Source: Aquabacterium sp. CECT 9606 (GTDB taxonomy: Bacteria > Pseudomonadota > Gammaproteobacteria > Burkholderiales > Burkholderiaceae_C). From it: 64,000 nucleotides of DNA. The stretch is taken from positions 248,001-312,000 of the forward strand of contig NZ_CAKKNB010000001.1 of the NCBI RefSeq assembly GCF_918741295.1, in the 5' to 3' direction. Of this stretch, positions 50,643 through 59,623 are shown piece after piece. Position 1 is the stretch's first letter. Every line of letters begins with the position of its first letter. The position numbers were made by a program, and so were the translations under genes. Below the pieces are notes generated by a model. The model was given only the letters and a program-made list of their open reading frames with translations. It was not told the origin of the DNA and did no database searches.

Positions 50643-51340
50643 GCCACCAACCCGTGCCCGAGCGATACCGTGGCGTCTGGTCACGCACCTTGCTGGAGAC
50701 ACCCACGCACCATGACAACACCAGCCTGGTGCTGTGGATGCAGACCGAGTTGTGGCATGCCGATCTGCGCATCCCGCAGGCCGCGCGTGTTGGCCGCAGC
50801 AAGGCGCCGTTGGCCGCTTTGAGCGCGGCGCAACGTCAAGCCCTGGCTTTGCAAAGCGGCTTTTGCGGCATCACGCAAGTTGAACGGCGCTCACTGCAAG
50901 CGGACGATATTTGCACTTGGCACCGCCACCTGGACTACCAGCCGCCAGGCGTGTCGCCCGATGCTGGCTGGATGGTCTTCGAATCCGATGACCGTGTCAT
51001 CGAAACTGGCGTGCATGGCGTGTACCGCGAGGTCTGGGAGCGCTTGCCCGGATCCACCGGCCTCTGCACGTTCCGCGAGCGGGCCGACGGGCAAGACCCT
51101 GCGCGGGTCACCAGGCTCCTGACCGCAGGCCGCTACATCATGAAAGTTCGGCCCCGCACGATGGCCTGGCCGGCCGGCACCGTGCCAGGCGATACCTTGA
51201 GCGAGGTGTTGGCCAGACACCCCTCGCAGGCTTCAAGCCTGTTGGACTTCGAAGTCTCTTTCGGGGTGCTCGACGGTGCGGAGGGCCTGCGCTGGACCCT
51301 CCATCATTCAACGCTCCCGGAACTGGAGCCAGCCGCTTGA
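50639..51340 (+). CDS. Conserved protein of unknown function, last gene of the riboswitch operon
   Basis: A 233-aa soluble protein, ATG overlapping the lactonase stop. I do not recognise a characterised family. The sequence is beta-rich with YRGVWSRTLLETP, SLVLWMQTELWHADLRIP, TWHRHLDYQPPG, DDRVIETGVHGVYREVWERL. The W-x-R and DLRIP elements recall the two-lobed lipocalin-like HRI1 proteins, a weak impression only. Being co-translated with the hydrolases makes a substrate-binding or enzyme role in the pathway likely. Confidence 0.75.
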   Translation: MSHQPVPERYRGVWSRTLLETPTHHDNTSLVLWMQTELWHADLRIPQAARVGRSKAPLAALSAAQRQALALQSGFCGITQVERRSLQADDICTWHRHLDYQPPGVSPDAGWMVFESDDRVIETGVHGVYREVWERLPGSTGLCTFRERADGQDPARVTRLLTAGRYIMKVRPRTMAWPAGTVPGDTLSEVLARHPSQASSLLDFEVSFGVLDGAEGLRWTLHHSTLPELEPAA

Positions 51341-51341
51341 C

Positions 51342-51500
51342 TCAGCGCAGGAAGGCGTACCAGTAGGCGGTGTAGATGCAGTCCATGAAGCCATCGCAAG
51401 GCGCGTCATGACGCCCCATGGAGAAGGCGCTGGTGGACAGCAAGGCGCCGGTGATGAGGACCACGGCTTGAAGCTTGATGGAGCGGAAGTACTTGTTCAT
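51342..51500 (-). CDS. Small secreted two-cysteine protein
   Basis: A 52-aa ORF with ribosome site ggag before ATG 51500 and an evident signal peptide (MNKYFRSIKLQAVVLITGAL, cleavage near SAFS). The mature peptide of about 25 residues has two cysteines (DAPCDGFMDCIYTAYWYAF) that could form a disulfide. It is convergent with the riboswitch operon, their ends 1 nt apart. No homologue is recognised. Confidence 0.6.
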   Translation of the reverse strand: MNKYFRSIKLQAVVLITGALLSTSAFSMGRHDAPCDGFMDCIYTAYWYAFLR

Positions 51501-51626
51501 GGGGTCTCCAATGACAGTTGATGAGTGAGGACTTCATCCTGCCCGGGCCAATTTTTGCGGCCATCCCTAGTCTGCGTTGTGCGCACTTCATCCTAGGGGT
51601 GAAGGGCCAGAACAGCCGTCATGAAA

Positions 51627-51656
51627 AAAGCCCGTCACTCGGAAGCGACGGGCTTT
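51627..51656 (-). terminator. Intrinsic terminator for minus-strand transcription
   Basis: Stem aaagcccgtc / gacgggcttt; reading the minus strand, the stem is followed by a run of six T (51624-51629). It ends the transcript of the winged-helix gene. The rest of the 318-bp gap 51501-51818 shows no gene. Confidence 0.85.
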
Positions 51657-51818
51657 GGCCTTGCCAATGCGGCAAGTTGTTCCTTAGCAGGCTTGTGTTG
51701 ACCTTCTAAGTGTAAACAGGCCGTGGAGGCAGCTGCGATCGTGATTTTGACCCTGCAAACCCTCGCCTGTGTCAACAAATTTGGGAGGCACGAGGCGAAA
51801 ATTTGGACTGATTGCTTG

Positions 51819-52568
51819 TCAGAAGAGGTCAGCGCTGGTTGACACTTGCCTGCTCGCTGCTGGATTACTCGCGGCGGCCGAGGTTGAGGTCGGAGCCGTG
51901 TTGACTAGGGCAGTGCAGCCCTTCAGGTAGTACTTGTTGGGCTCGTTCACGTTTCTTGTGTGTGAGTGCTCTCGATCGACGCCTTCGAGCAAGCCTGTCC
52001 CGATCAGTAAACCGATAGCCCTTCGGATGTCTCGTTCTGGGATGCGGGTGCGCTCAAAGATCTTTTCGTATGAAGCCATCGAGTAGGTCAGGTTGTTGTT
52101 CCTGATGGCCGCCAGGTAAATGAACAGCTTCAAGGCATGCAACTCGTGCTTCGAGCGCAAGTTAAATGCCTTGAAGGCAGTAATAGAACCATCTTTGACG
52201 ATCGCCTGACATGGCAGCTTGAAGAAGCGGTGCTCCTGTGGCCAAGCGATCCGGTATCGCCTCTTCTGATTTGAGCCTTCGGGGTGGATCAGGCCGAGTC
52301 CTTGAAGCCGCTGCAACCCATCTGCGATCAAAGCTCTCGACAGGCCCGTAGCTTCACCAAGCGCGACATACGTTCCATCCGCCACAGCATGGAATTGACC
52401 AGACTCGTCCACTGAGGTGGTGACCATGAAGTTGAGGGCAACGTACAGCATAAGTGCGGCGGTCTCTGCTGCTGGCTTCTGCCCCTCGCTCTTGCTCCAG
52501 CTAAGCGCGGGCAAAGCTTCCAAGAGCAACTCGGTTGGGAGCCGATGCCATTTTGTTTTCCTGATCAT
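51819..52568 (-). CDS. Winged-helix DNA-binding protein of unknown function
   Basis: A 249-aa protein. Two helix-turn-helix-like stretches are visible: DGTYVALGEATGLSRALIADGLQRLQGLGLI (about residues 65-95) and SYEKIFERTRIPERDIRRAIGLLIGTGLLEGV (about 165-200). The tandem winged-helix layout recalls plasmid replication initiators and MarR-like regulators, but the match is not specific. The Ser/Ala/Thr-rich tail is probably unstructured. Start ATG overlaps the stop of a 50-aa membrane protein (ATGA). GC is lower than the surrounding core, consistent with acquisition. Confidence 0.7.
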   Translation of the reverse strand: MIRKTKWHRLPTELLLEALPALSWSKSEGQKPAAETAALMLYVALNFMVTTSVDESGQFHAVADGTYVALGEATGLSRALIADGLQRLQGLGLIHPEGSNQKRRYRIAWPQEHRFFKLPCQAIVKDGSITAFKAFNLRSKHELHALKLFIYLAAIRNNNLTYSMASYEKIFERTRIPERDIRRAIGLLIGTGLLEGVDREHSHTRNVNEPNKYYLKGCTALVNTAPTSTSAAASNPAASRQVSTSADLF

Positions 52569-52717
52569 TTCGATCCCCGATTCTTGTCAGTGACATGAAG
52601 CGCGTATCCCACGACCGCCAGAGCCACTACCGGAGCAAGCGCGCTAAGCAACTGCACGAGTGCATGGGCATTCGTGCTCACCCAATTCAAACAGAACTGC
52701 ACCATTTCCTTGTCCAT
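52565..52717 (-). CDS. Hidden 50-aa single-span membrane protein
   Basis: Short ORF beginning MDKEMVQFCLNWVSTNAHAL, with one hydrophobic helix (LLSALAPVVALAVVGYAL) and a basic tail (DKNRGSK). Ribosome site aagga lies about 9 nt before the ATG. Its TGA overlaps the ATG of the winged-helix gene, so the two are translationally coupled. Its size and topology recall small phage or plasmid membrane proteins. No function is assigned. Confidence 0.62.
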   Translation of the reverse strand: MDKEMVQFCLNWVSTNAHALVQLLSALAPVVALAVVGYALHVTDKNRGSK

Positions 52718-52860
52718 CGCTTCGATCCTTTCCACAGCGCTAAAGCCGATGAGACCGAAATTTATTGGCTGTCGCCGACTCTATCTAGAATTAGGTGCTG
52801 CAACTGGAAGATGGACAATGTCAGAAAACACTTAAAAATCAATGACATAGCCCGATTTTA

Positions 52861-52990
52861 ATCAGTTCACGGTACTTCTATCTTAGTTCACGAAACGCAT
52901 CAAGGTGGCTTTCATGAACTGAAGTGAGCCGTGAGCGTGATGGTCAGGTTTGGCGCGTCGGGCGGCAAGGAAGTGGCGTGATCAGTTCAC
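52861..52990. repeat. Repeated agttcac motifs near the winged-helix and Xre genes
   Basis: agttcac occurs at 52864-52870, 52885-52891 and 52984-52990, with an inverted tgaact at 52915-52920. These could be operator half-sites for the Xre protein or short iterons. The rest of 52718-52943 is AT-richer with no gene supported. Confidence 0.45.
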
Positions 52991-53201
52991 TTACATCCAA
53001 CCCCATCGCATTCGCCAACGCCTCCATGTTGTCAACGGCGATGTTGCGCTCCCCGCGCTCGACGGACCCCACGTAGGTCCGATGCAGTCCTGCCAGCTCA
53101 GCCAAGGCTTCCTGGCTGATACCTCTGGCCAGCCGCTCTGTTTTGAGCAGCCTGGCGAAGCGCATGCGCGCTGTTTCGGCGGACTTGCGGGCTATTGACA
53201 T
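52944..53201 (-). CDS. Small Xre-family transcriptional regulator
   Basis: An 85-aa HTH protein: RFARLLKTERLARGISQEAL, then LHRTYVGSVERGERNIAVDN with the recognition helix, then MEALANAMGLDVSELI. Size and sequence resemble the C (controller) proteins of restriction-modification systems and SinR-like repressors. Start ATG at 53201 was chosen over an upstream extension because the domain begins there. A palindrome (53229-53247) lies 28 bp upstream. A type I R-M system begins 1.5 kb away. Confidence 0.88.
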   Translation of the reverse strand: MSIARKSAETARMRFARLLKTERLARGISQEALAELAGLHRTYVGSVERGERNIAVDNMEALANAMGLDVSELITPLPCRPTRQT

Positions 53202-53228
53202 TGCCCGCGAGAATCCAATTTTGATGAC

Positions 53229-53247
53229 TATAGGTCTACAGACTATA
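53229..53247. promoter_or_regulatory. C-box-like palindrome between divergent genes
   Basis: tataggtctacagactata is a near-perfect 19-bp dyad (tatag-gtct-ac-agac-tata) between the Xre gene and the divergent gene at 53339, overlapping a repeated gactata. It resembles the operators bound by restriction-system controller proteins and would allow autoregulation plus control of the divergent gene. Confidence 0.6.
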
Positions 53248-53338
53248 CGTAGCACTTGGCCTAGAATCATGTCCTTGGGGCGTTTCACTGACGCGCTGCC
53301 GGGAGGGCCCAGTAGCAGTCGCCCCGAGAGGGATTGCC

Positions 53339-53863
53339 ATGCTGGATCGACTTGAAAGCCCACCTGGGCTGGCGCCCATTGCGTTTGGGGTCAAGGCCCC
53401 TCAACGTGTTGCAACTTTGCCGCAAGGGCGGGGCTACCTCTGGTCAGCGCAAGTCAAGGCGGTCCGTCAGGGACAGTTCAGCAAGGTGTTCGCGAACGTT
53501 CTGTTCATGGAGTCAAACGACACTGCCTACGTATTCGGCATCGAAGCCCCTGATGCGCGCCCGGGTGGGCTGCCGGCAGATGTGGCCGACCAGCAGCAAC
53601 TGTTCATTCAGTTCTTGCGCGAGCAGACCGATGACGATATTCGCGCCTTGGGCATGCTGGCCAAGGTGTTCAGAGGGCACGAATACGGATGCGAGGTCGC
53701 CGCAACCGCGGCTTATGTGGTTGCCCGTGAGGTATCCCTGAATTTGGGCGTGGGCTACCAAACGGAGTCAGGCGCCTACGAGTTGGTTGGGATTCACAAA
53801 GACGACGAGTTGGTGACTCAGGCTCGCTTAGCTGCGCTCTCTGCCGGGCTGCAACACCAATGA
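53339..53863 (+). CDS. Hypothetical protein divergent from Xre gene
   Basis: A 174-aa soluble protein I do not recognise. Visible features: RGYLWSAQVKAVRQGQFSKVFANVLF, DVADQQQLFIQFLREQTDDD and a C-terminal KDDELVTQARLAALSAG. It is mixed alpha/beta without signal peptide or membrane helix. It shares an operator region with the Xre regulator and precedes the HicB-like gene and the R-M genes, so it may belong to that defence cluster. Confidence 0.65.
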   Translation: MLDRLESPPGLAPIAFGVKAPQRVATLPQGRGYLWSAQVKAVRQGQFSKVFANVLFMESNDTAYVFGIEAPDARPGGLPADVADQQQLFIQFLREQTDDDIRALGMLAKVFRGHEYGCEVAATAAYVVAREVSLNLGVGYQTESGAYELVGIHKDDELVTQARLAALSAGLQHQ

Positions 53864-53986
53864 ACCGCAGGTTTTTCGCCCGCGAAACTACCTCGGGGGC
53901 TCCCTCGCAGAAAGTATGGCCAGGCCCTAGATCTGATCAGCGCGGTTGCTGCGAAACGGGGATTGGATGGCTACCGAAACCAAAGC

Positions 53987-54526
53987 ATGAAGATGACTGA
54001 ACCCTCCAGGACGAATAGAGACCTGCTGAAGGCCCTCCAAAAAGTGCGGGCCATATCAGCACGGTACGACGCAGCCAGCGGTGACGTCGTGACCCGTTTG
54101 AGCACGGGAATGCAGATTTCCTTCAAACCCGGCCTTGCTGCGGGCTTGGAGCACTCGCAACTAAGCGACCTTCAGCAGATTGAGGTTTCTCCGTCAGGGG
54201 TGGGCCTCCATTTCCCTGCCTTGGACGCCGACCTCTATGTGCCTTCGCTTCTGGTGGGCATCTTGCAGCCCAAGCGGCTTACTGACGAGGCCGAGCATGA
54301 AGCAGATGGCTGTTTGCCCCAGCCTCAGGCCGAAGATCTCTATACATACGCGGTCCGCTGGTCAGCCGAGGACCAAGAGTTCGTGGCCACATGCACCGCG
54401 TTTCCCTCGCTGTCATGGCTGGCGCCCAAACCTGATCTTGCGCTGCTTGGTGTCCGAAATCTGGTGCGATTCACGCTTGCAGATCTGGCTGCAGATGGCC
54501 AACAGCCACCTGCTAACGGCGGCTGA
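53987..54526 (+). CDS. DUF2442 plus HicB-like protein without a toxin gene
   Basis: A 179-aa protein. Residues about 25-95 read like DUF2442 ([20 protein letters not shown] and [24 protein letters not shown]), a fold found in toxin-antitoxin loci. Residues about 118-170 ([21 protein letters not shown]) resemble the HicB antitoxin core (wSeeDqeyvA-cpefP). No HicA-type toxin gene lies on either side. The fusion and the missing toxin are unusual. Domain calls are by eye. Confidence 0.65.
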   Translation: MKMTEPSRTNRDLLKALQKVRAISARYDAASGDVVTRLSTGMQISFKPGLAAGLEHSQLSDLQQIEVSPSGVGLHFPALDADLYVPSLLVGILQPKRLTDEAEHEADGCLPQPQAEDLYTYAVRWSAEDQEFVATCTAFPSLSWLAPKPDLALLGVRNLVRFTLADLAADGQQPPANGG

Positions 54527-54657
54527 CTCGCCCCTCGTTTAACTGGAGCAAATTCCCTCCCGAGACCGTTTCCGCCCTGAGCTGCAAATTAAGATCCACG
54601 GGTCTGGCAAAAACCTTCGCCACCTTGCAGTCAACAACAATTCAGCGCCCGGGACAC

Positions 54658-56209
<1,552 letters not shown>

Positions 56210-56220
<11 letters not shown>

Positions 56221-57511
56221 CTTACCCAGCCTGCCAGCTGGTTGGAAATATGCTGCGTTGGACACTTGCTGTCAGAACGGGTCAATAACTTACGGCATCG
56301 TGCAACCGGGTAGCCCGGTCAGCGAAGGTGTGCCAATTGTTCGCGTCAACAACTTTGGTGACATGCGCTTAGACCTTCGCGACGTTATGCGTGTGGCGCC
56401 GGCGATTGAGGCGAAGTATGGGCGTACCAGGCTGAAGGGTGGCGAAGTCTTGCTGACCATCGTGGGCTCAGTCGGACAAGTGGCTGTTGCGCCAGCAAAC
56501 ATTGCTGGGTTCAATGTTGCGCGAGCAGTGGCCGTGATTGACCCGTTGCCTCACGTCAGCCCGGATTGGATTGCGCTTTGTTTGCGTTCTCCGCTGTCGC
56601 AGCACTTGCTTGGCAGCAGGGCCAACACGACCGTACAAACGACGATCAATCTTAAGGATCTTCGGGCTCTACCTATCCCGCTGCCTCCGGCCCTCGAGCG
56701 GCAAGTGATTTCAGCGTTTATTGGTGCCCTCGACGACCGCATCACCCTCCTGCGCGAAACCAACGCCACCCTCGAAGCCATCGCCCAGGCGCTGTTCAAA
56801 TCGTGGTTCGTCGATTTCGACCCCGTGCGCGCCAAGATGGCAGGCCGCGCCCCCGAAGGCATAGACGAGGCCACGGCCGCGCTGTTCCCTGATGCGTTGG
56901 AGGAGACGGAGTTGGGGGTGGTTCCGAAGGGGTGGCGCCTATCGAACGTAGGCGAATCGTTCGTGTTGACCATGGGGCAGTCACCTCCTGGCGACACTTA
57001 TAACGGCACAAATGATGGACTCCCCTTTTATCAAGGGCGAACAGACTTCGGCTTCCGTTTTCCGACACAGCGAGTTTTCTGCAACGCGCCGACCCGCATT
57101 GCAGAAATTGGCGACACGTTGGTTAGTGTTCGAGCACCAGTCGGTGACGTAAATATGGCTATTGAAAAATGCTGCATAGGCAGAGGAGTTGCCTCGGTAA
57201 GACACCCTGATGGTCACCGTGGCTTTACCTTTTATGCCCTTCGAGGCCTCGGTGGTCGATTCAAAACCTTTGATTCAGAGGGGACAGTCTTCGGATCAAT
57301 TAACAAGAAGGATTTTCAGACGTTGCCTGTCGTTGATCCCGGGGCCAAGGTGCTTGAGTCTTTCGAAGACATTTCGCACCCCATTGATCAACGGATTGTC
57401 GAAAATGAGGAGCAACTCCGAGTCCTCATTGCACTCCGAGATACCTTGCTCCCCCGCCTCATCTCCGGCCAACTCCGCCTGCCTGAAATGATGGAGGCCA
57501 AAGTTGCCTGA
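56210..57511 (+). CDS. hsdS: Type I restriction-modification specificity subunit HsdS
   Basis: A 433-aa DNA-recognition subunit with two target-recognition domains (about residues 5-165 and 240-395) separated by the conserved spacer helix region ([30 protein letters not shown], then [13 protein letters not shown]) and a second C-terminal conserved helix. The recognition domains are visibly lower in GC than the conserved spacer, as expected for exchangeable cassettes. The recognition sequence cannot be predicted by eye. Confidence 0.95.
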
Positions 57512-58505
57512 GATTCAGAAGTGGTCGGACATTAAAGAGCCGTTCGTTGGCGGCGCACTTCTCCTTGGGAACGGCGCAAGTATGGCCGTTCATAAAGAGT
57601 TCGGCTATGCGTCACTACGACTTGCGGCAGAAGAACTTGGTCATCTAAACCCTGAGATCGCATCGATCTTTGAGTCGTTTGCCACGAGCGACTTTGAGTT
57701 GGTGCTCAGGCGTCTTTGGGAGGCCACGCTGGTCAACAAGGCTCTCGGTGTAGAGCCTGGCAGAGTTGAGGAGGCCTACCAACAGGTGAGGCAGGCCTTG
57801 ATCGCGACGGTGCGACAGGTGCACATCAGCTACGAGGATGCAAGCCAGCATTTCGAGCCAATGTTCCAGTTCATGAAGGACTTCGACACGGTCTTGTGCC
57901 TGAACTATGACCTGCTCGTTTACTGGGCGATGATGGCCAGCCAGCCTCAGTTGGGGGTCTGGTTCAAGGACTGCTTCCAGGCGGGGGGATTGTTTCGTGA
58001 AGACTGGGAAACGCTCCGCGAGCCATTTCGTGCAGATGGATCCACGCTTGTCTTCTACCCGCATGGGAGTCTCATCACGGCTCGCCGTGATGATTACACG
58101 GAGGGCAAGCTCAGTCTGCGCGGTGGGGGCTACGAAAACCTGTTGGAGCGGATTCTGGCGTTGTGGGAAGTCGGCAATGCCGTGCCGTTGTTTGTAAGCG
58201 AGGGCACCACAGAGCACAAAAGGAAGTCCATCGCCAGCTCTAGCTACCTGAGCCGTGTTTTTCGGGAAGTCTTGCCAAGTTCCGGCGAATCATTGGTCGT
58301 TTACGGTTGGGCCGCGTCTGATCAAGACGAGCATGTCTTGGCTCAGTTGCGCAGGTCGGGCACTCGACTGCGGAGAGTGGCCGCATCGGTTTATGGTGGC
58401 GATCAAGCGAGCGCCCAAAAGATGGAAGATGCCCTGAAAGCCGCAGGAGTGGGAGAGGTGTTGTTCTTCGACGCGGAAAGTCCTGGTTGCTGGATTCACC
58501 CATAG
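57504..58505 (+). CDS. DUF4917 (SIR2-like) protein in the R-M operon
   Basis: A 333-aa protein starting with TTG at 57504, overlapping the hsdS stop by 8 nt. GGALLLGNGASMAVHKEFGY (GNGAS at 22-26), DFELVLRRLWEA, VLCLNYDLLVYW and FYPHGSLI match the DUF4917 pattern, related to SIR2-like folds that bind NAD. SIR2-type proteins in defence operons often deplete NAD on infection. Whether this one has lost or kept that activity is not visible. It is translationally coupled to the R-M system. Confidence 0.82.
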   Translation: MPEIQKWSDIKEPFVGGALLLGNGASMAVHKEFGYASLRLAAEELGHLNPEIASIFESFATSDFELVLRRLWEATLVNKALGVEPGRVEEAYQQVRQALIATVRQVHISYEDASQHFEPMFQFMKDFDTVLCLNYDLLVYWAMMASQPQLGVWFKDCFQAGGLFREDWETLREPFRADGSTLVFYPHGSLITARRDDYTEGKLSLRGGGYENLLERILALWEVGNAVPLFVSEGTTEHKRKSIASSSYLSRVFREVLPSSGESLVVYGWAASDQDEHVLAQLRRSGTRLRRVAASVYGGDQASAQKMEDALKAAGVGEVLFFDAESPGCWIHP

Positions 58506-58545
58506 GATCCGGTCGATTCATAAACCCATCAATTGATCACGGTCC

Positions 58546-59463
58546 ATGCGATGCATCTTCTGTAAAAGTGATTCCAGTCAATCACGTAGTGTCGAGCACA
58601 TCATGCCGGAATCAATTGGAAGCAAGAGACGTGTGCTTCCGGCAGGCGTTGTCTGCGACAAGTGCAACAACTACTTCGCTCGCAAAGTCGAACAACCAAT
58701 CCTTTCGCACTCGTGGATGAGAAACGTTCGAGCATGGCAGCAGATCCCCAACAAGAAGGGAACATATCCGTCATTGGTTGGGCATATCGCGGGCACTGAT
58801 GTCGCAGTAAACATGCGGCGCACGCAAAACGGAAAGCTGCAACTCAGCCCAGAGAAAGGCAACGATAAGGCCGGCCTTGACGCCGTCATCGCCAACGGTT
58901 TCGAGCAGCCATTGATCTTCACGATTGAAGACGACCTGCCCCATCGAGAGATGTCCAGATTTCTCTGCAAGATGGCTTATGAAGCCGTCGCCGAGTTGTT
59001 TTGCTCAAGCCCGCAAGGCCCATATCATTTGGGCAGCGAGCCTTTCTTCGACAACGTGCGTGAGTACGCTCGGTATGGCAGCAATTTTCAGGAGTGGCCT
59101 TTTTCGCATCGACGTGTTTTTCCACACGACACGTTAATGCGTCATCCAAGCACAAATGAATGGGTGCAAGCTGGATTTGGTTGCGGGCTCTTTATGAACA
59201 AGCGACAGGAAACGCTCTTTGGCTTTCTTTTCTATGGAATTGAGTTCGTCGTCAATGTCGCAGGCCCATCTATCGCAGGCTATCACGAGTGGCTTGAAGA
59301 GCACGGCGGGATCAGCCCGCTGGTTGAGCGCTTGGGATGCTGGTTGGTGCTCGGTGAGGATCAAAATCACTATCTTCACGGGAGCTTTGAAGTTTCAAAC
59401 GGACTCGAGTTCGATGAGAAACACGGCTACTCTCCTCTCAAGGCCGAACCCAATGCTGTCTAG
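58546..59463 (+). CDS. HNH endonuclease-family protein
   Basis: A 305-aa protein with an N-terminal HNH zinc-finger nuclease motif: Cys3-x-x-Cys6, EH at 17-18 (SVEHIMPESIG), and Cys37-x-x-Cys40 followed by Asn41-Asn42. The remaining 250 residues are an unrecognised domain with several aromatic clusters (FGFLFYGIEFVVNV). It lies 40 nt after the DUF4917 gene in the same orientation and could be an additional effector or anti-mobile-element nuclease. Confidence 0.85.
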   Translation: MRCIFCKSDSSQSRSVEHIMPESIGSKRRVLPAGVVCDKCNNYFARKVEQPILSHSWMRNVRAWQQIPNKKGTYPSLVGHIAGTDVAVNMRRTQNGKLQLSPEKGNDKAGLDAVIANGFEQPLIFTIEDDLPHREMSRFLCKMAYEAVAELFCSSPQGPYHLGSEPFFDNVREYARYGSNFQEWPFSHRRVFPHDTLMRHPSTNEWVQAGFGCGLFMNKRQETLFGFLFYGIEFVVNVAGPSIAGYHEWLEEHGGISPLVERLGCWLVLGEDQNHYLHGSFEVSNGLEFDEKHGYSPLKAEPNAV

Positions 59464-59623
59464 CAGCGGTTTCAAAGCGCACGCCAACACCGGCCATAGC
59501 TCCATTTACATGGCCAGCGTTGGTGCACTGCGCGCTTCGTGCTCCGGCGCTGGTTAACATGGCCTGTGGTCAACAAGGCTTTCTTTAGCGCTCCTTGAAT
59601 GCTCGTCGGGAAGGCCAATCAAT
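59464..59623. other. Intergenic region between HNH gene and convergent nuclease gene
   Basis: 160 bp with an imperfect inverted repeat (gccagcg near 59510 and cgctggt near 59546). No intrinsic terminator with a T-run is evident. Confidence 0.4.

Noticed and set aside
52595..52861. 88-aa plus-strand ORF (MKRVSHDRQSHY...)
   Set aside because: Composition is random-like and it is antisense to the better supported 50-aa coupled membrane ORF.
59464..59623. Possible integron attC recombination site
   Set aside because: An imperfect inverted repeat and gttaac are present, but the consensus core sites (RYYYAAC and GTTRRRY) do not fit and no integrase or cassette array is visible.
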